Shown: one piece after another, positions 19,551-28,928 of the stretch
Numbering within the stretch: position 1 is the first letter of the stretch
Layout of the letters: each line of letters begins with the position of its first letter
Assembly (NCBI RefSeq): GCF_000400735.1
Contig: NZ_KE007365.1
Span: 448,467 to 512,466, forward strand
Direction: 5' to 3'
DNA from: Acinetobacter tandoii DSM 14970 = CIP 107469
Lineage (GTDB): Bacteria > Pseudomonadota > Gammaproteobacteria > Pseudomonadales > Moraxellaceae
DNA: 64,000 nt
The notes under the pieces: generated by a model
Seen by the model: only the letters and a program-made list of their open reading frames with translations
Told to the model about the DNA's origin: nothing
The model's database searches: none
Program-made: the position numbers and the translations under genes

Positions 19551-21875
19551 TCAGCTCTTTGGCTGATATTGTTGAACCACAACATGTTTTACATCGGAAG
19601 ATGTAAAAAGTGTGGCATAAAGAAACGAAAAAATAACGCCCAATAAAACTGTTAAGCCAAAACTGTGAATGGCATAAGTATGACTAAACGACAATAAGCC
19701 AAACCCGAAGAAAGTCGACATCATACACAGGAATAAAGCCATACCCACCACCTGCGGATGATCATGTCCGTGGCGGTAGAAAATCGCATAATCGACCCCA
19801 ATTCCAATGATCAAAAAGGTGCCCATAATACTAAATAAATTAATCTCGACACCCAGCCATGCTTGAATCGCAAACGTGGTCATTAAGGCCATGCTGACAG
19901 GCAACACCAAAGGCAGAATAGATTTTTTGCCATAAAGTACACCCAAGCCAATGGCTAAAATCATCAAAGCACTAAGCAATAGCCATTGCGCCTGTTCACG
20001 ATGTTGTTTGAATAACTCAGACAGTTGATGAACAGGACGTAACAGTTGCACATCAGCATTTTCAAGCTGCTGCACAGCGTTCACATCATGCACATTTTGT
20101 AGCATCACTAAACGTTGCGTCGGGCTCATCTGCAGAAAATGCAACGGATGATCTTTAAAGACTGCTTCAGTCAATAACGGTTGGTCTTTTAAATGCGCTT
20201 GCCAATTTAAAACATCGGCAGTATTAAGCTGTAACGCCTGTGCATATTCCACTAAAGCGTGCTGAGGAATCGCCTGTAACATCGCAACATTCTGTTTTTG
20301 CTGCTCAAGCGAGGGAATCCACTGCCCTAAAGCTTGCACAGCATCTAACTTGCCAACCTGCTGTAAGGGAGCAAGTTTTGCCAGCAGTTGCTGTTCATGC
20401 TGTTCTAACTCTGCGGGTGTTCGGCCCTGTACCACAAAATATTCGCTGCTTTGCTGTTGCATAAAGCGCGAGCGAATGTATTGATCTTCTTGCTTTAAGG
20501 TAGCATCCATACTTTGTAAATTACGGATGTCATCATTACTTTTCAGAAAGGCGAGGCTGCTGCCTGTTACCAGTACAATCAGTGAAATCATGCCATAGCG
20601 CAGCGTGTTGTGGCTTTGCACATAATTACGTGCTTTGCCAATAAAACCCAGTGAACGTATCGCTGGTTCCGCATTCAGCGCAGGCAAACGTGGCAGTAAT
20701 AAAATGCTGGTCACCCATGCAGCACTCAATCCAACCATGGAAAAAACTGCAATTTGTTTAAACCCTGGAAATGGGGTAAAACTCAGCACCACATAGGCCA
20801 ATAGCGTGGTCATCAACCCCACAAATAGACTCGGCAATAATGGTTTTAAAACAGCAAATCCATCGATCTGTCGGTGCTGAGACTGCATGGCCATGAAGTA
20901 AAATGAAAAATCGACACAGACTCCAATCAAACTGGCACCAAAGACCAGTGTCATCAGATGAATTTCGCCAAAAATCCAATATGTTACCGCAAAGGCCACC
21001 AGACTACCTGTACCCACCGCAACCATTTCCGTTAGCATGGGTCGTATCGAACGGAAACCAAACCAGACCAGCAGTAAAATGCCAATAGTCGAGCCCACGC
21101 CAATGGTCGAGATTTCCTCTTTAGCAGAATTGGTACCAAACTGTGCAAACAGTAACGTGCCTGTCCAGTGCGGTTTAATCTGCAACTGGTTGAGCTGCTG
21201 ATTGATGCTTTGAATAAAGGCAGCGGTCTGCTCTTGGTAGGCAATGTTATAAGGGCTGTTGTTGAGCTGAAGCACCATCAGGCGCGAAATGCCCTGCTCA
21301 TCACGAATCGTAGTAAAGCCTTGCTCTAAATTGATATCAGCATTGCTTTGTAAAGCACTTAAACCCACTGCATAACGAGGAAACAACAGTAAAGGATCTT
21401 GCTTGAGCATTTCAGCCGTAATCGGCATGCCCGGACTCATCAGTTGTAATAAGCCCTGCTCCATCAACGCAGCATAGTCCTGCCCCTGCACAAGCTGCTG
21501 ATCAGTCTTGGATAATAGCCCTGCTTTGTGCTGATACAGCGCTTGGGCAAATTGATCGGGATCGAGCTGCGGACGAACAGGTAAAAACAGCTGACTTTGA
21601 TTAGCTTGGGTTTTAAGTGCTCGTGTTGCCTGTTCTAATTGCTGATCTGTTTTCGCATCTAACACCACAAAGACTTTATCATTTAACTGCTGACTCACAT
21701 ATTGCTGTGCTTGTTCCAGATGCGCATCTTGATGGGCCTCAGGCAACAGAGCAAAGATATTGGTTTCAATCTTAATGCCTTTATTCAGCCAAGCCGTGCC
21801 CAGTGCCAAAGCAATGACACACAAAATCAGTAGCCAAAGGGCGCTAAACTTATTTTGCCAATTGGAAAAGCGCAT
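19551..21875 (-). CDS. apeM: MMPL/RND-family exporter of the APE cluster (ApeM-like)
   Basis: A 774-residue inner-membrane protein with the duplicated MMPL layout: one N-terminal helix (ALWLLILCVIALALGTAWL), a large periplasmic loop, five helices starting GVGSTIGILLLVWFGF, then a second loop and five helices starting WLLLSALMILAIGLGVLYG. Conserved VCVDFSFYF and IGVDYAIFYRHG positions carry the acidic residues of proton-driven transport. Probably moves the finished polyene lipid from the inner membrane to the periplasmic carrier. Its start overlaps the LolA-like gene by 26 nt. Confidence 0.87.
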   Translation of the reverse strand: MRFSNWQNKFSALWLLILCVIALALGTAWLNKGIKIETNIFALLPEAHQDAHLEQAQQYVSQQLNDKVFVVLDAKTDQQLEQATRALKTQANQSQLFLPVRPQLDPDQFAQALYQHKAGLLSKTDQQLVQGQDYAALMEQGLLQLMSPGMPITAEMLKQDPLLLFPRYAVGLSALQSNADINLEQGFTTIRDEQGISRLMVLQLNNSPYNIAYQEQTAAFIQSINQQLNQLQIKPHWTGTLLFAQFGTNSAKEEISTIGVGSTIGILLLVWFGFRSIRPMLTEMVAVGTGSLVAFAVTYWIFGEIHLMTLVFGASLIGVCVDFSFYFMAMQSQHRQIDGFAVLKPLLPSLFVGLMTTLLAYVVLSFTPFPGFKQIAVFSMVGLSAAWVTSILLLPRLPALNAEPAIRSLGFIGKARNYVQSHNTLRYGMISLIVLVTGSSLAFLKSNDDIRNLQSMDATLKQEDQYIRSRFMQQQSSEYFVVQGRTPAELEQHEQQLLAKLAPLQQVGKLDAVQALGQWIPSLEQQKQNVAMLQAIPQHALVEYAQALQLNTADVLNWQAHLKDQPLLTEAVFKDHPLHFLQMSPTQRLVMLQNVHDVNAVQQLENADVQLLRPVHQLSELFKQHREQAQWLLLSALMILAIGLGVLYGKKSILPLVLPVSMALMTTFAIQAWLGVEINLFSIMGTFLIIGIGVDYAIFYRHGHDHPQVVGMALFLCMMSTFFGFGLLSFSHTYAIHSFGLTVLLGVIFSFLYATLFTSSDVKHVVVQQYQPKS

Positions 21876-22491
21876 TTTCCGCAGCCGTTAAAGTTTGAGG
21901 TTGAGCCGTTTGCTGGCTAAAACGAATGATGGTGCGATTATTGGCTTGTTCCAAAATCGTGATACGGTCCACATAACGCTGACCTTGCGCATCAACTTGA
22001 ACAAAAAGCTTTTTAAATAGACTGCTTTTCGGCGTTAAGCTGACATTCCACTGCGTCGGGCTGTAGTTGGCAGACACCACATTAAAGTTTTTAGCGAGAG
22101 CCGCCTCATTGCCCGACATCAACTGTAAAAACATCGTCGCTACAGAGCCATACGGGGTTTTGTCAACTTCAATTTGACTGGAAGTACGCTGCGTCTTTTG
22201 TACCAACTTACGCGGTGTCACCACCAAATCGGCTTTGACTGGACTTTGAATCTGCCACAGCACACCTTGATTTTTGCTGAACAGTACCGTGCCTTTGGAC
22301 ACATAAGTTTTATTCAGAGCTGCCAGTTTTTTCTGCTGCTCAAATTGGGCACGCACCACAGGCGTTGCACCGAGTTGAGCAAACACCTGCTTCAATTCAG
22401 TATTTTGTGCATTCACTGCGGGAGCAAGCAAAGTCATCGCACTTGCCATACACGCAACGGAAATCGTCTTAGAGAGTTTGTATCGAATCAT
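21850..22491 (-). CDS. apeL: LolA-like outer-membrane lipoprotein carrier (ApeL-like)
   Basis: Periplasmic LolA-fold protein with signal peptide MIRYKLSKTISVACMASAM...VNA and mature start QNTELKQVFAQLGATPVVRAQFEQQKKL. The segment FSKNQGVLWQIQSPVKADLVVTPRKL matches the LolA core, whose hydrophobic pocket carries lipids. It is the expected partner of the MMPL exporter. The frame is open to 22527, but the ATG at 22491 starts the signal peptide cleanly; a GGAG lies 10 nt upstream, overlapping the thioesterase stop. Confidence 0.85.
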   Translation of the reverse strand: MIRYKLSKTISVACMASAMTLLAPAVNAQNTELKQVFAQLGATPVVRAQFEQQKKLAALNKTYVSKGTVLFSKNQGVLWQIQSPVKADLVVTPRKLVQKTQRTSSQIEVDKTPYGSVATMFLQLMSGNEAALAKNFNVVSANYSPTQWNVSLTPKSSLFKKLFVQVDAQGQRYVDRITILEQANNRTIIRFSQQTAQPQTLTAAENALFQLAK

Positions 22492-22498
22492 GCTTGCA

Positions 22499-22924
22499 TT
22501 ACTCCGCCTTAAACTCAGGCCATGCATTTAAACAGTCCAACAACACCTGCGGCGACTGGAAGCACATTTCACGTTTTTCAATGTGTACCGCCACTTGCGA
22601 AGTAAAGCCCTTGGTCAGCTTTCTGCCCGAAACTGCATCGAAAATCAGATATTCAATTTTCAAACGATTTTCCCATTCTTTCAAAACAGCACGCACACGA
22701 ATTTTTTGCTCAAACTCAATGCCCTGCACATAACGCACATAGCTTTCAATCACAGGCCATGCATAGCCTGAGTCACGCATCTGGTTATAGTTATAGTGAA
22801 ATTGATCTAACAGTTTGCATCGTGCAATTTCAAAATATTTTAAATAATGACCGTGCCACACCACATGCATGGTATCGACATCATGAAAGGGCACTTCAAT
22901 AATTACATCAGCATACATGCTCAT
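22499..22924 (-). CDS. apeK: 4HBT-type acyl thioesterase (ApeK-like)
   Basis: A 141-residue hotdog thioesterase of the 4-hydroxybenzoyl-CoA / YbgC type. VPFHDVDTMHVVWHGHYLKYFEIARCKL contains the catalytic Asp and the HGxYxxYFE loop. In APE clusters it probably releases or edits ACP-bound chains. Packed between the ammonia-lyase (4-bp gap) and the LolA-like gene. Confidence 0.88.
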   Translation of the reverse strand: MSMYADVIIEVPFHDVDTMHVVWHGHYLKYFEIARCKLLDQFHYNYNQMRDSGYAWPVIESYVRYVQGIEFEQKIRVRAVLKEWENRLKIEYLIFDAVSGRKLTKGFTSQVAVHIEKREMCFQSPQVLLDCLNAWPEFKAE

Positions 22925-22927
22925 TTC

Positions 22928-24460
22928 CTATGAATATTGAACAGCAATGCTGTCTAACAGTTCTAAATCTTCAAAGCGATTGACCAATGCCTGAAGTTCA
23001 TGTTGCAAAGGACGATCTTCCTCTACATAGGTGAAGCTCTGAAGCACCCAGTGTTGAAATGCTGTTAAAACAGGGCTGAGTTCTGTATCTACACCTTTGA
23101 GTTTGACCGCCTGAACCGCTGCACAGCTGAGTGCCGCAATCACTTGTTCGGTCAGAGTAATCACACGACTGGCATCACGCGCAGCAATGGTGCCCATGCT
23201 AACTTTGTCTTGATTATGACATTCAGTTGAGCGTGAGAAAATCGATGCAGCGAGTGTCTGTTTTAAAGCTTCTGCCGTCCATGCCGAAACCCCGATTTGC
23301 ACTGCTTTAAAGCCATGATTCAATGGTAAACGCTCAGGACTTGAACCAGTTAAATTGCGCGGTAAACCATTGTTCATTTTATAGTCCACCAACTGCGCCA
23401 ATTGACGATCCATCAAGTCGGCAATATTGGCAATCATGATTTTTAGACTATCCATCGCTTGAGCAATATGTCCGCCATAGAAATGACCACCATGCAATAC
23501 ACGTAGGTTCACTGGGTCAATCAATGGATTGTCATTACTTGAATTCAGCTCATTTTCAATAAACTGACGCAGCCACACTTTGGAGTCTTCAAACACTCCA
23601 ATGACATGCGGCGCACAGCGCAGTGAATAACGGTCTTGCAGACGTGAACTTTGGTGTTCGGTCTGCACTTCACTGTTTAACCAGTCACGTAACTGAGCTG
23701 CAATATGTTGCTGTCCCGGATGTGGTTTTTGTGCAAACAGGACTTCATCAAAATGACTTGGATTGCCCTCTAAGGCCAAAACATTCAGTGCGGTAATCAA
23801 AGTACTGGCAAAAGAAATCTGTTCTGCTTTTTTATAATTCAGGCAAGCAATCGCGGTCATGACCGCTGTACCATTCATTAGGGCCAAGCCTTCTTTAGGA
23901 CGCATCACCAACGGCTGCACACCTTTTTCAGCATACACTTGTGCAATCGGTACGATCTGACCTTGATAGTACACATCGCGCTCACCGACCAAGGCCCCCG
24001 CGATATAAGACAAAGGTGTCAAATCCCCACTGGCACCCACCGAACCTTCTGAGGGAATCACAGGAATGACATCTTCATTCAGCATCCAGACCAAACGCTG
24101 CAACAAGGCATGCGAAACACCCGAATAACCGCGTGCCAAAGAACATAAGCGCACCACCACCACAGCTCGCGCTGTAATCAGGTCTAAGTTTTGCCCCATG
24201 CCACAGCCATGAAAACGAGACAAATGTAGTGGCAGCTCATGCACTTGGTGTGCTGGAATTTCGACTAAGCACGAATCGCCATAACCCGTGGTCACACCAT
24301 AAATGACGCCTTCGTCTTGCAACAACTGATCGAGGAAATCTGCGCCGCGTTGAATCAATGCTGTCCATTCAGCAGAGGTAGGCAATGCCACCTGTTTTTC
24401 TTTACGCGCTACAGCCACAACATCTTCAATACTGAGCAGAGTTTCCCCAACAATTAACAC
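22928..24460 (-). CDS. Aromatic amino acid ammonia-lyase (HAL/TAL family)
   Basis: MIO-dependent lyase of 510 residues. The MIO-forming triad is Ala143-Ser144-Gly145 in GSVGASGDLTPLS, and the catalytic Tyr54 sits in YGVTTGYG. The selectivity pair is Phe83-His84 (SRFHGCG), unlike the Ser-His usual in histidine lyases, so an aromatic substrate is likelier. Release of ammonia from tyrosine would give 4-coumarate, a natural starter for the aryl head that the AMP-ligase could activate. No hut genes are nearby, which also argues against histidine breakdown. Substrate preference is inference. Confidence 0.87.
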   Translation of the reverse strand: MLIVGETLLSIEDVVAVARKEKQVALPTSAEWTALIQRGADFLDQLLQDEGVIYGVTTGYGDSCLVEIPAHQVHELPLHLSRFHGCGMGQNLDLITARAVVVVRLCSLARGYSGVSHALLQRLVWMLNEDVIPVIPSEGSVGASGDLTPLSYIAGALVGERDVYYQGQIVPIAQVYAEKGVQPLVMRPKEGLALMNGTAVMTAIACLNYKKAEQISFASTLITALNVLALEGNPSHFDEVLFAQKPHPGQQHIAAQLRDWLNSEVQTEHQSSRLQDRYSLRCAPHVIGVFEDSKVWLRQFIENELNSSNDNPLIDPVNLRVLHGGHFYGGHIAQAMDSLKIMIANIADLMDRQLAQLVDYKMNNGLPRNLTGSSPERLPLNHGFKAVQIGVSAWTAEALKQTLAASIFSRSTECHNQDKVSMGTIAARDASRVITLTEQVIAALSCAAVQAVKLKGVDTELSPVLTAFQHWVLQSFTYVEEDRPLQHELQALVNRFEDLELLDSIAVQYS

Positions 24461-24465
24461 AAGAC

Positions 24466-25380
24466 TTATCCTTTATTCCAAAAATTATAAAAATTAAACC
24501 ATTGATAAGGCGCGCGTATGCAATGCTGCTCCAACAGTTCCACATACTGTCGCGTGGTTTGTTGCATGGCCTGTAAACGCTCTTTCCGTGGCCAATTTAA
24601 CTGCTCCACCACTTGATGAATATGCACTTCAAAATGTGTATCTACCCGATAGCAAAACACCGCCAACACTGGGGCTTTTAATAAACTGGCCAGAATCCAA
24701 GCGCCTTGCGGCCACAGCGCTTGCTCGCCTAAAAAAGCAACTGATTGTACCCGATCCGACTGCACAGGTACGCGGTCTGCCGCCACAATCACCCATTCAC
24801 CCTGATCCAATTTATCCTGTAAAATCAGTGCTGTTTCGATTCCAAGCTCATCCACCGAAACCAAATTGACATCGGCATGTTCATTCAGTTTTTTTAAAAA
24901 CTCATTGAACTTGGTGGCATGTTTTTGATACACCAACACATTAATTTTCTGCGAATGCTCTGCTTTAATTGCACGCAGTAATTCAATATTGCCAAAGTGT
25001 GACACCACAATGACCGCGCCTTTTTGATAGTGTGAACGAAAGTGCGCATGACCATGTAGCTTTAAGTTCTGCTCCGAAATATGCCCAAGCCAACCTTCAA
25101 TTTTATCTAAAATACATTCGCCAAATTGCATCAAATGCGTATAGCTGTGCCAAAGCTGTGGCTCAGCCTGAAACGGTGACTGCGCACCTGCAAAATGATG
25201 CAGTTTTTTTAAGTACAACAGGGAAGCCTGACGCGCGGTATTGGAAAAAAGCCAGTACCATAAAATCACAAAGTACAATACGACTCGGCACAGCCAGCGC
25301 CCACCCAAGCGGTAGAAACCCAGCATCAGCATCAGCGGCAACATCCCGCCGCGCTCTTTCACGGCGCTCCATTTCTGCAT
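24466..25380 (-). CDS. LpxL/HtrB-like acyltransferase (ApeJ C-terminal type)
   Basis: A 304-residue membrane-associated acyltransferase with an N-terminal hydrophobic helix (LYFVILWYWLFSNTARQ) and the HxxxxE catalytic motif in VVVSHFGNIELLRA, followed by VLVYQKHATKFNEFL and VIVAADRVPVQ. Resembles lipid A late acyltransferases. In E. coli the APE protein ApeJ joins a glycosyltransferase and such an acyltransferase; here they are separate genes 18 bp apart. Probably attaches the polyene acyl chain to its glycolipid anchor. Confidence 0.83.
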   Translation of the reverse strand: MQKWSAVKERGGMLPLMLMLGFYRLGGRWLCRVVLYFVILWYWLFSNTARQASLLYLKKLHHFAGAQSPFQAEPQLWHSYTHLMQFGECILDKIEGWLGHISEQNLKLHGHAHFRSHYQKGAVIVVSHFGNIELLRAIKAEHSQKINVLVYQKHATKFNEFLKKLNEHADVNLVSVDELGIETALILQDKLDQGEWVIVAADRVPVQSDRVQSVAFLGEQALWPQGAWILASLLKAPVLAVFCYRVDTHFEVHIHQVVEQLNWPRKERLQAMQQTTRQYVELLEQHCIRAPYQWFNFYNFWNKG

Positions 25381-25397
25381 ATGCTTCTCTGACCGCC

Positions 25398-26132
25398 TTA
25401 GCCTTTGACTTTCTGATAAATCAGTTTGGGGAACCGCAGCAGCATGCCACCCAATAAGCGGCTATGCGCGCGCGCCATACCCAGATTGTCACGCCAAACA
25501 TCGAAATGTGAAATGCCATCTTCAGGGTAAATCACATGTGTGGGCAGATTGATAAACGGCACATTGTCCCATTTCAAACGCACCAAAATTTCAGAGTCAA
25601 AGCCCATACGCGGTTGAAACTTGGCTGTATTTAAAATGTTCACCGTCTGCGCCAGAGGATAGACACGGAAGCCACACATGCTGTCTTTAATGTCAAAAGA
25701 CAGGCTGTTAATCCACACCCAAATGTGCGTTGCATAACGGCCATAGAGACGTTTTTTTGGAACAGTCGCATCAAAAATCGGCTGACCAATAATCATGGCT
25801 TCAGGATGTTGGATAGATGTGTCTAAAAAGCGTTGCACATCCTGCCAGTCATGTTGTCCATCGGCATCTAATTGCAAGGCATGGCTATAACCGCATTGAT
25901 AAGCATGCTTTAACCCAGTGGTCACTGCCTGCCCCTTCCCCTGATTGTGTGTATGTTCAACCAGATCGACCAATGGGTGGTCATACGCGAGCTGATGTAA
26001 CAGTGCTGTACAATCAGTATCACTGCCATCATTCACCATAATAATCGGTAACTCAAAAGAGCTTAAATGCGACAGTAACGCAGCCAAATAATGCGGATGG
26101 TTATACACAGGAATCACAAAGCAGTGTTTCAT
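25398..26132 (-). CDS. Family 2 glycosyltransferase (ApeJ N-terminal type)
   Basis: GT-A fold enzyme: MKHCFVIPVYNHPHYLAALL, the nucleotide-sugar site IIMVNDGSDTDCTALL, and the metal-binding motif ALQLDADGQHDWQDV. The C-terminal part (SMCGFRVYPL, MGFDSEILVRL) is typical of dolichol-phosphate-mannose-synthase-like transferases. The frame opens at 26168, but GAGAGAC six bases before ATG 26132 marks the start, 14 bp past the ligase-dehydratase stop. Likely builds the sugar link of the polyene lipid. Confidence 0.85.
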   Translation of the reverse strand: MKHCFVIPVYNHPHYLAALLSHLSSFELPIIMVNDGSDTDCTALLHQLAYDHPLVDLVEHTHNQGKGQAVTTGLKHAYQCGYSHALQLDADGQHDWQDVQRFLDTSIQHPEAMIIGQPIFDATVPKKRLYGRYATHIWVWINSLSFDIKDSMCGFRVYPLAQTVNILNTAKFQPRMGFDSEILVRLKWDNVPFINLPTHVIYPEDGISHFDVWRDNLGMARAHSRLLGGMLLRFPKLIYQKVKG

Positions 26133-26145
26133 TTTGTCTCTCGGC

Positions 26146-27807
26146 TTAAACGTCTGAAGGGACAGCAAATAGCAAACGTCCTGATGTCAATATTTTGTCA
26201 TCGTTTTTTAGCTCAAAACTGATCTTATGTGCTTTACGACTGAGCACTAGTTCTACCGTTTGATAGGGTTGGATCAGCCCTTGGAATTTTAACTGCTCAA
26301 AACCATTACACCACAGTAAATCTGCCCAGTTTTGTTTGGCAAAATGCTGGATAAATCCTATTTGTCCTACGCCCGGATAAATTGGGAAGTTCGGGAAATG
26401 TCCTTTAAAACACTCTAACTCAGGCATAAATTCTAAAGCATAACTGATCTGCGTATCCTGAGATTGCTGCGTCAATACCACAGGCAAGGTCATCGGCTGA
26501 AAGAGCGATTTTAAATACTGTTTATTCAACTTCGATTGTGCATTTTGTGGCATTTGCGTTAAAAACCGCCACTGCCGCGGAATCGCGATACTTTCCAGCT
26601 TCTGTTGCAATTGTTTTTTCAGTTGTGCAGTAAATGCAGCTTTGCCCTTTTCGATGAGCAACCCCCTTGCATCCTCGGTCAGTACAACCACCACCGCCAA
26701 AATCTGACGTTGTTCTTTTTCATGAATTAAAACATGGCACTGCTGTATTTCAGCCAACTCAGCGATTTTCGCTTCAATTGCATCGAGACTTAAACGCTTT
26801 TCTTCGAGTTTGACAATGCGGTCCAAACGCCCCAATAACTGAAATGGACTTTTGTGATTATCTGCATCCACGAGCTGAACTTTATCACCTGTCAAAATCC
26901 AATCCATGCTAAAGGCATGGTTGGTTTTAACGGCTAACTCTTGCTGCTCGGTACATTCTATTTCGACATTGGCAAAAGGTGTCCATAGTGCATCATCTGC
27001 CTGACGGTGAGCGATCCCACCTGTTTCAGAACTACCAAACACTTCGGTAATCGGACGGTTCAGCAAAGGACGCACACCTGCATCCAACTTTCCACCAGAA
27101 GAATAGACCATCTGACAGTCTTGCAATACCACATCTGTGGTCCAGCGCTTCAGCAAAGCGGGGCTGGAAATCACATAATTGGGTAGCTGCACATGGGTGA
27201 TTTTCTTTTGAACATCAACCACATCTTCAGGGAAAGCCAGTTGTTTTTGATAAAAACTGCGTCCACTGGCTAAGGGCCACAACAACTTAAACAACAAACC
27301 ATAAATATGTTGATGACTCACTGTGGCAATGGCTACCGTCTGCTCAGGCAAATCAAAACTGGCTTCTAAACCACAGACTTCATTGAACAGTTGTTGCAAA
27401 GTGCGGGGAATCTTTTTCGGCTGCCCAGTTGAGCCTGAAGTATAGAAATACAACTGCGCCTGATTGGAAAAGGCAGCATCAAATTGAAGTTCGAACGTCG
27501 ATGGCACAGTCGACGGCAAACGTTTTAAAAAATAAATCTGCTGCTCAGCCAGTTCTTTTTCTAAGTCACTGACCCGATGCGGAGGCAACAGTACTTCTTT
27601 ACCTGCCTGCAAGGCCGCAAACAATAACACCAAAAACTCATAACTGTCTTGTTCCCAAAGCGCCCATACAGTTTGATTCAAGTGTTGAATTTGCGCAGCT
27701 TGCTCAGCCACATCCGACCAAAAGGCTTGGAAAGAAATCAGACTTAAGTCCCCCTGAATACACAAGGGACGAGATGAATGTATATGGTGTTGAAAATGAC
27801 AAGACAT
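26146..27807 (-). CDS. Fused AMP-ligase and dehydratase (ApeH-ApeI fusion)
   Basis: A 553-residue two-domain protein. Residues about 20-420 are an adenylate-forming ligase: YFYTSGSTGQPKK phosphate loop near 120, EVFGSSETGG, LTGDKVQL and LGRLDRIVKLEEKRLSL hinge, ending with the acceptor region containing QSKLNKQYL. Residues about 430-553 are a FabZ/ApeI-like hotdog with GHFPNFPIYPGVGQ, where the catalytic His is in GHFP. The ligase should activate the aromatic starter acid for loading onto ACP; the C-terminal domain dehydrates hydroxyacyl-ACP. In E. coli these are separate genes, apeH and apeI. Confidence 0.86.
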   Translation of the reverse strand: MSCHFQHHIHSSRPLCIQGDLSLISFQAFWSDVAEQAAQIQHLNQTVWALWEQDSYEFLVLLFAALQAGKEVLLPPHRVSDLEKELAEQQIYFLKRLPSTVPSTFELQFDAAFSNQAQLYFYTSGSTGQPKKIPRTLQQLFNEVCGLEASFDLPEQTVAIATVSHQHIYGLLFKLLWPLASGRSFYQKQLAFPEDVVDVQKKITHVQLPNYVISSPALLKRWTTDVVLQDCQMVYSSGGKLDAGVRPLLNRPITEVFGSSETGGIAHRQADDALWTPFANVEIECTEQQELAVKTNHAFSMDWILTGDKVQLVDADNHKSPFQLLGRLDRIVKLEEKRLSLDAIEAKIAELAEIQQCHVLIHEKEQRQILAVVVVLTEDARGLLIEKGKAAFTAQLKKQLQQKLESIAIPRQWRFLTQMPQNAQSKLNKQYLKSLFQPMTLPVVLTQQSQDTQISYALEFMPELECFKGHFPNFPIYPGVGQIGFIQHFAKQNWADLLWCNGFEQLKFQGLIQPYQTVELVLSRKAHKISFELKNDDKILTSGRLLFAVPSDV

Positions 27808-27858
27808 AAAATTTATTTTTAAAACCGTATTTCTAATCGCTATAGTTCGAAGTCGCTG

Positions 27859-28413
27859 TTATTTCTGTGTCTGATGCAGTCGTTGCTGGCGTTTGCGCAA
27901 GATGAACTCACCCAGTAACAAACCACCCATCAAGACATAGGAAATCAGACCGTTATACAACACCCAAATATTCATCGGTGCAAAGAAAACAGTGATCAAC
28001 GCGATGACTGCATTGATGCAGAAAAATCCACACCAGACTTTAGTGACTTGACGAGTCCATTCTACTCCTTCTTTGGGCAAATCAGGCTCGACCAAACGTG
28101 CAAAACGTTCAATCATCGATGGTGGTCGGATCAAGGTACTAGCAAAAATAAACAGTGCCCCAAGGCTCATAAAGACAGGGTAAAGCTTAAGCCATGCATG
28201 ATCTTTTAAAATCAAACTGAGTCCACCACATAAAATGGCAAAACTCGTTAATGGCCACAGCAACGCATTACCCTTGCTCAATAGACGAAGAACACCCAGT
28301 GCAATCAATAAGGCGCTAACCCAAATATACTGTCCATGTGCTAAAGCATAAGCCACAAAAAAAGGATAGAGGATCAATCCGACCACTGCTACCCCTTTTA
28401 AAATATTGCTCAT
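27859..28413 (-). CDS. apeG: APE cluster inner-membrane protein (ApeG-like)
   Basis: A 184-residue polytopic membrane protein with about five hydrophobic helices (GVAVVGLILYPFFVAYALA, YIWVSALLIALGVLRLL, WPLTSFAILCGGLSLIL, VWCGFFCINAVIALITVFF, LYNGLISYVLMGGLLLGEFIL). Resembles the COG4648 proteins of APE clusters. No catalytic motif is visible. It overlaps the second ACP by 4 nt, so expression is coupled; it may anchor the synthase to the membrane. Confidence 0.75.
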   Translation of the reverse strand: MSNILKGVAVVGLILYPFFVAYALAHGQYIWVSALLIALGVLRLLSKGNALLWPLTSFAILCGGLSLILKDHAWLKLYPVFMSLGALFIFASTLIRPPSMIERFARLVEPDLPKEGVEWTRQVTKVWCGFFCINAVIALITVFFAPMNIWVLYNGLISYVLMGGLLLGEFILRKRQQRLHQTQK

Positions 28414-28658
28414 GCAGCAGACATGTTCTGAATAACAGTCACAACATCTTGCACTGTACGGACATTCTTAAAGTCTTCAGGATTTACTTGCTTACCTGTC
28501 AATTCTTTAATTTTTACAACCAAATCGATGGCATCAATACTATCTACATCTAAATCAGATGCAAGATTTGAATTTAACTGAACATCGTCTTGTTCAATCT
28601 CAAAAAGTTCATCCATCCATTCACGTAACTTTTCGAGTACTTGTTCTTGAGTTAGCAT
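28410..28658 (-). CDS. apeF: Acyl carrier protein 2 (ApeF-like)
   Basis: An 82-residue carrier protein with the phosphopantetheine attachment Ser in ASDLDVDSIDAIDLVVKIKE. Acidic helix II is typical of type II ACPs. It sits 9 bp downstream of the first ACP, and the pair carries starter and growing chain. Confidence 0.9.
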   Translation of the reverse strand: MLTQEQVLEKLREWMDELFEIEQDDVQLNSNLASDLDVDSIDAIDLVVKIKELTGKQVNPEDFKNVRTVQDVVTVIQNMSAA

Positions 28659-28667
28659 TACAACCTC

Positions 28668-28928
28668 TTATGCCGTTTGTTGCATTTCAACCAAAGCCAC
28701 TAAGCTTTGAATTGATTTAAAATATTCTTTAGTTTCAGTCGACTCTGCATTCAAATGTATGCCATAGCGCTTTTTCAAAGCTAAACCTAATTCTAAAGCA
28801 TCAATTGAGTCCAAACCCAAACCATCACCAAATAAAGGTGCGTCTGTATCAATGTCGTCAATACTGATGTCTTCAAGGGCAAGGACATCAATAATCATTT
28901 GCTTTAATTCATCAGCAAGATTACTCAT
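28668..28928 (-). CDS. apeE: Acyl carrier protein 1 (ApeE-like)
   Basis: An 86-residue carrier protein: DELKQMIIDVLALEDISIDDI, then the 4'-phosphopantetheine Ser in GDGLGLDSIDALELG. Two ACPs in tandem are a hallmark of APE clusters. The start overlaps the acyltransferase stop by 8 nt. Confidence 0.9.
   Translation of the reverse strand: MSNLADELKQMIIDVLALEDISIDDIDTDAPLFGDGLGLDSIDALELGLALKKRYGIHLNAESTETKEYFKSIQSLVALVEMQQTA

Noticed and set aside
22928..24460. Histidine ammonia-lyase of a hut operon
   Set aside because: No hutU, hutI, hutG or hutC genes nearby; the gene is packed inside the APE operon and the selectivity pair differs from HAL.
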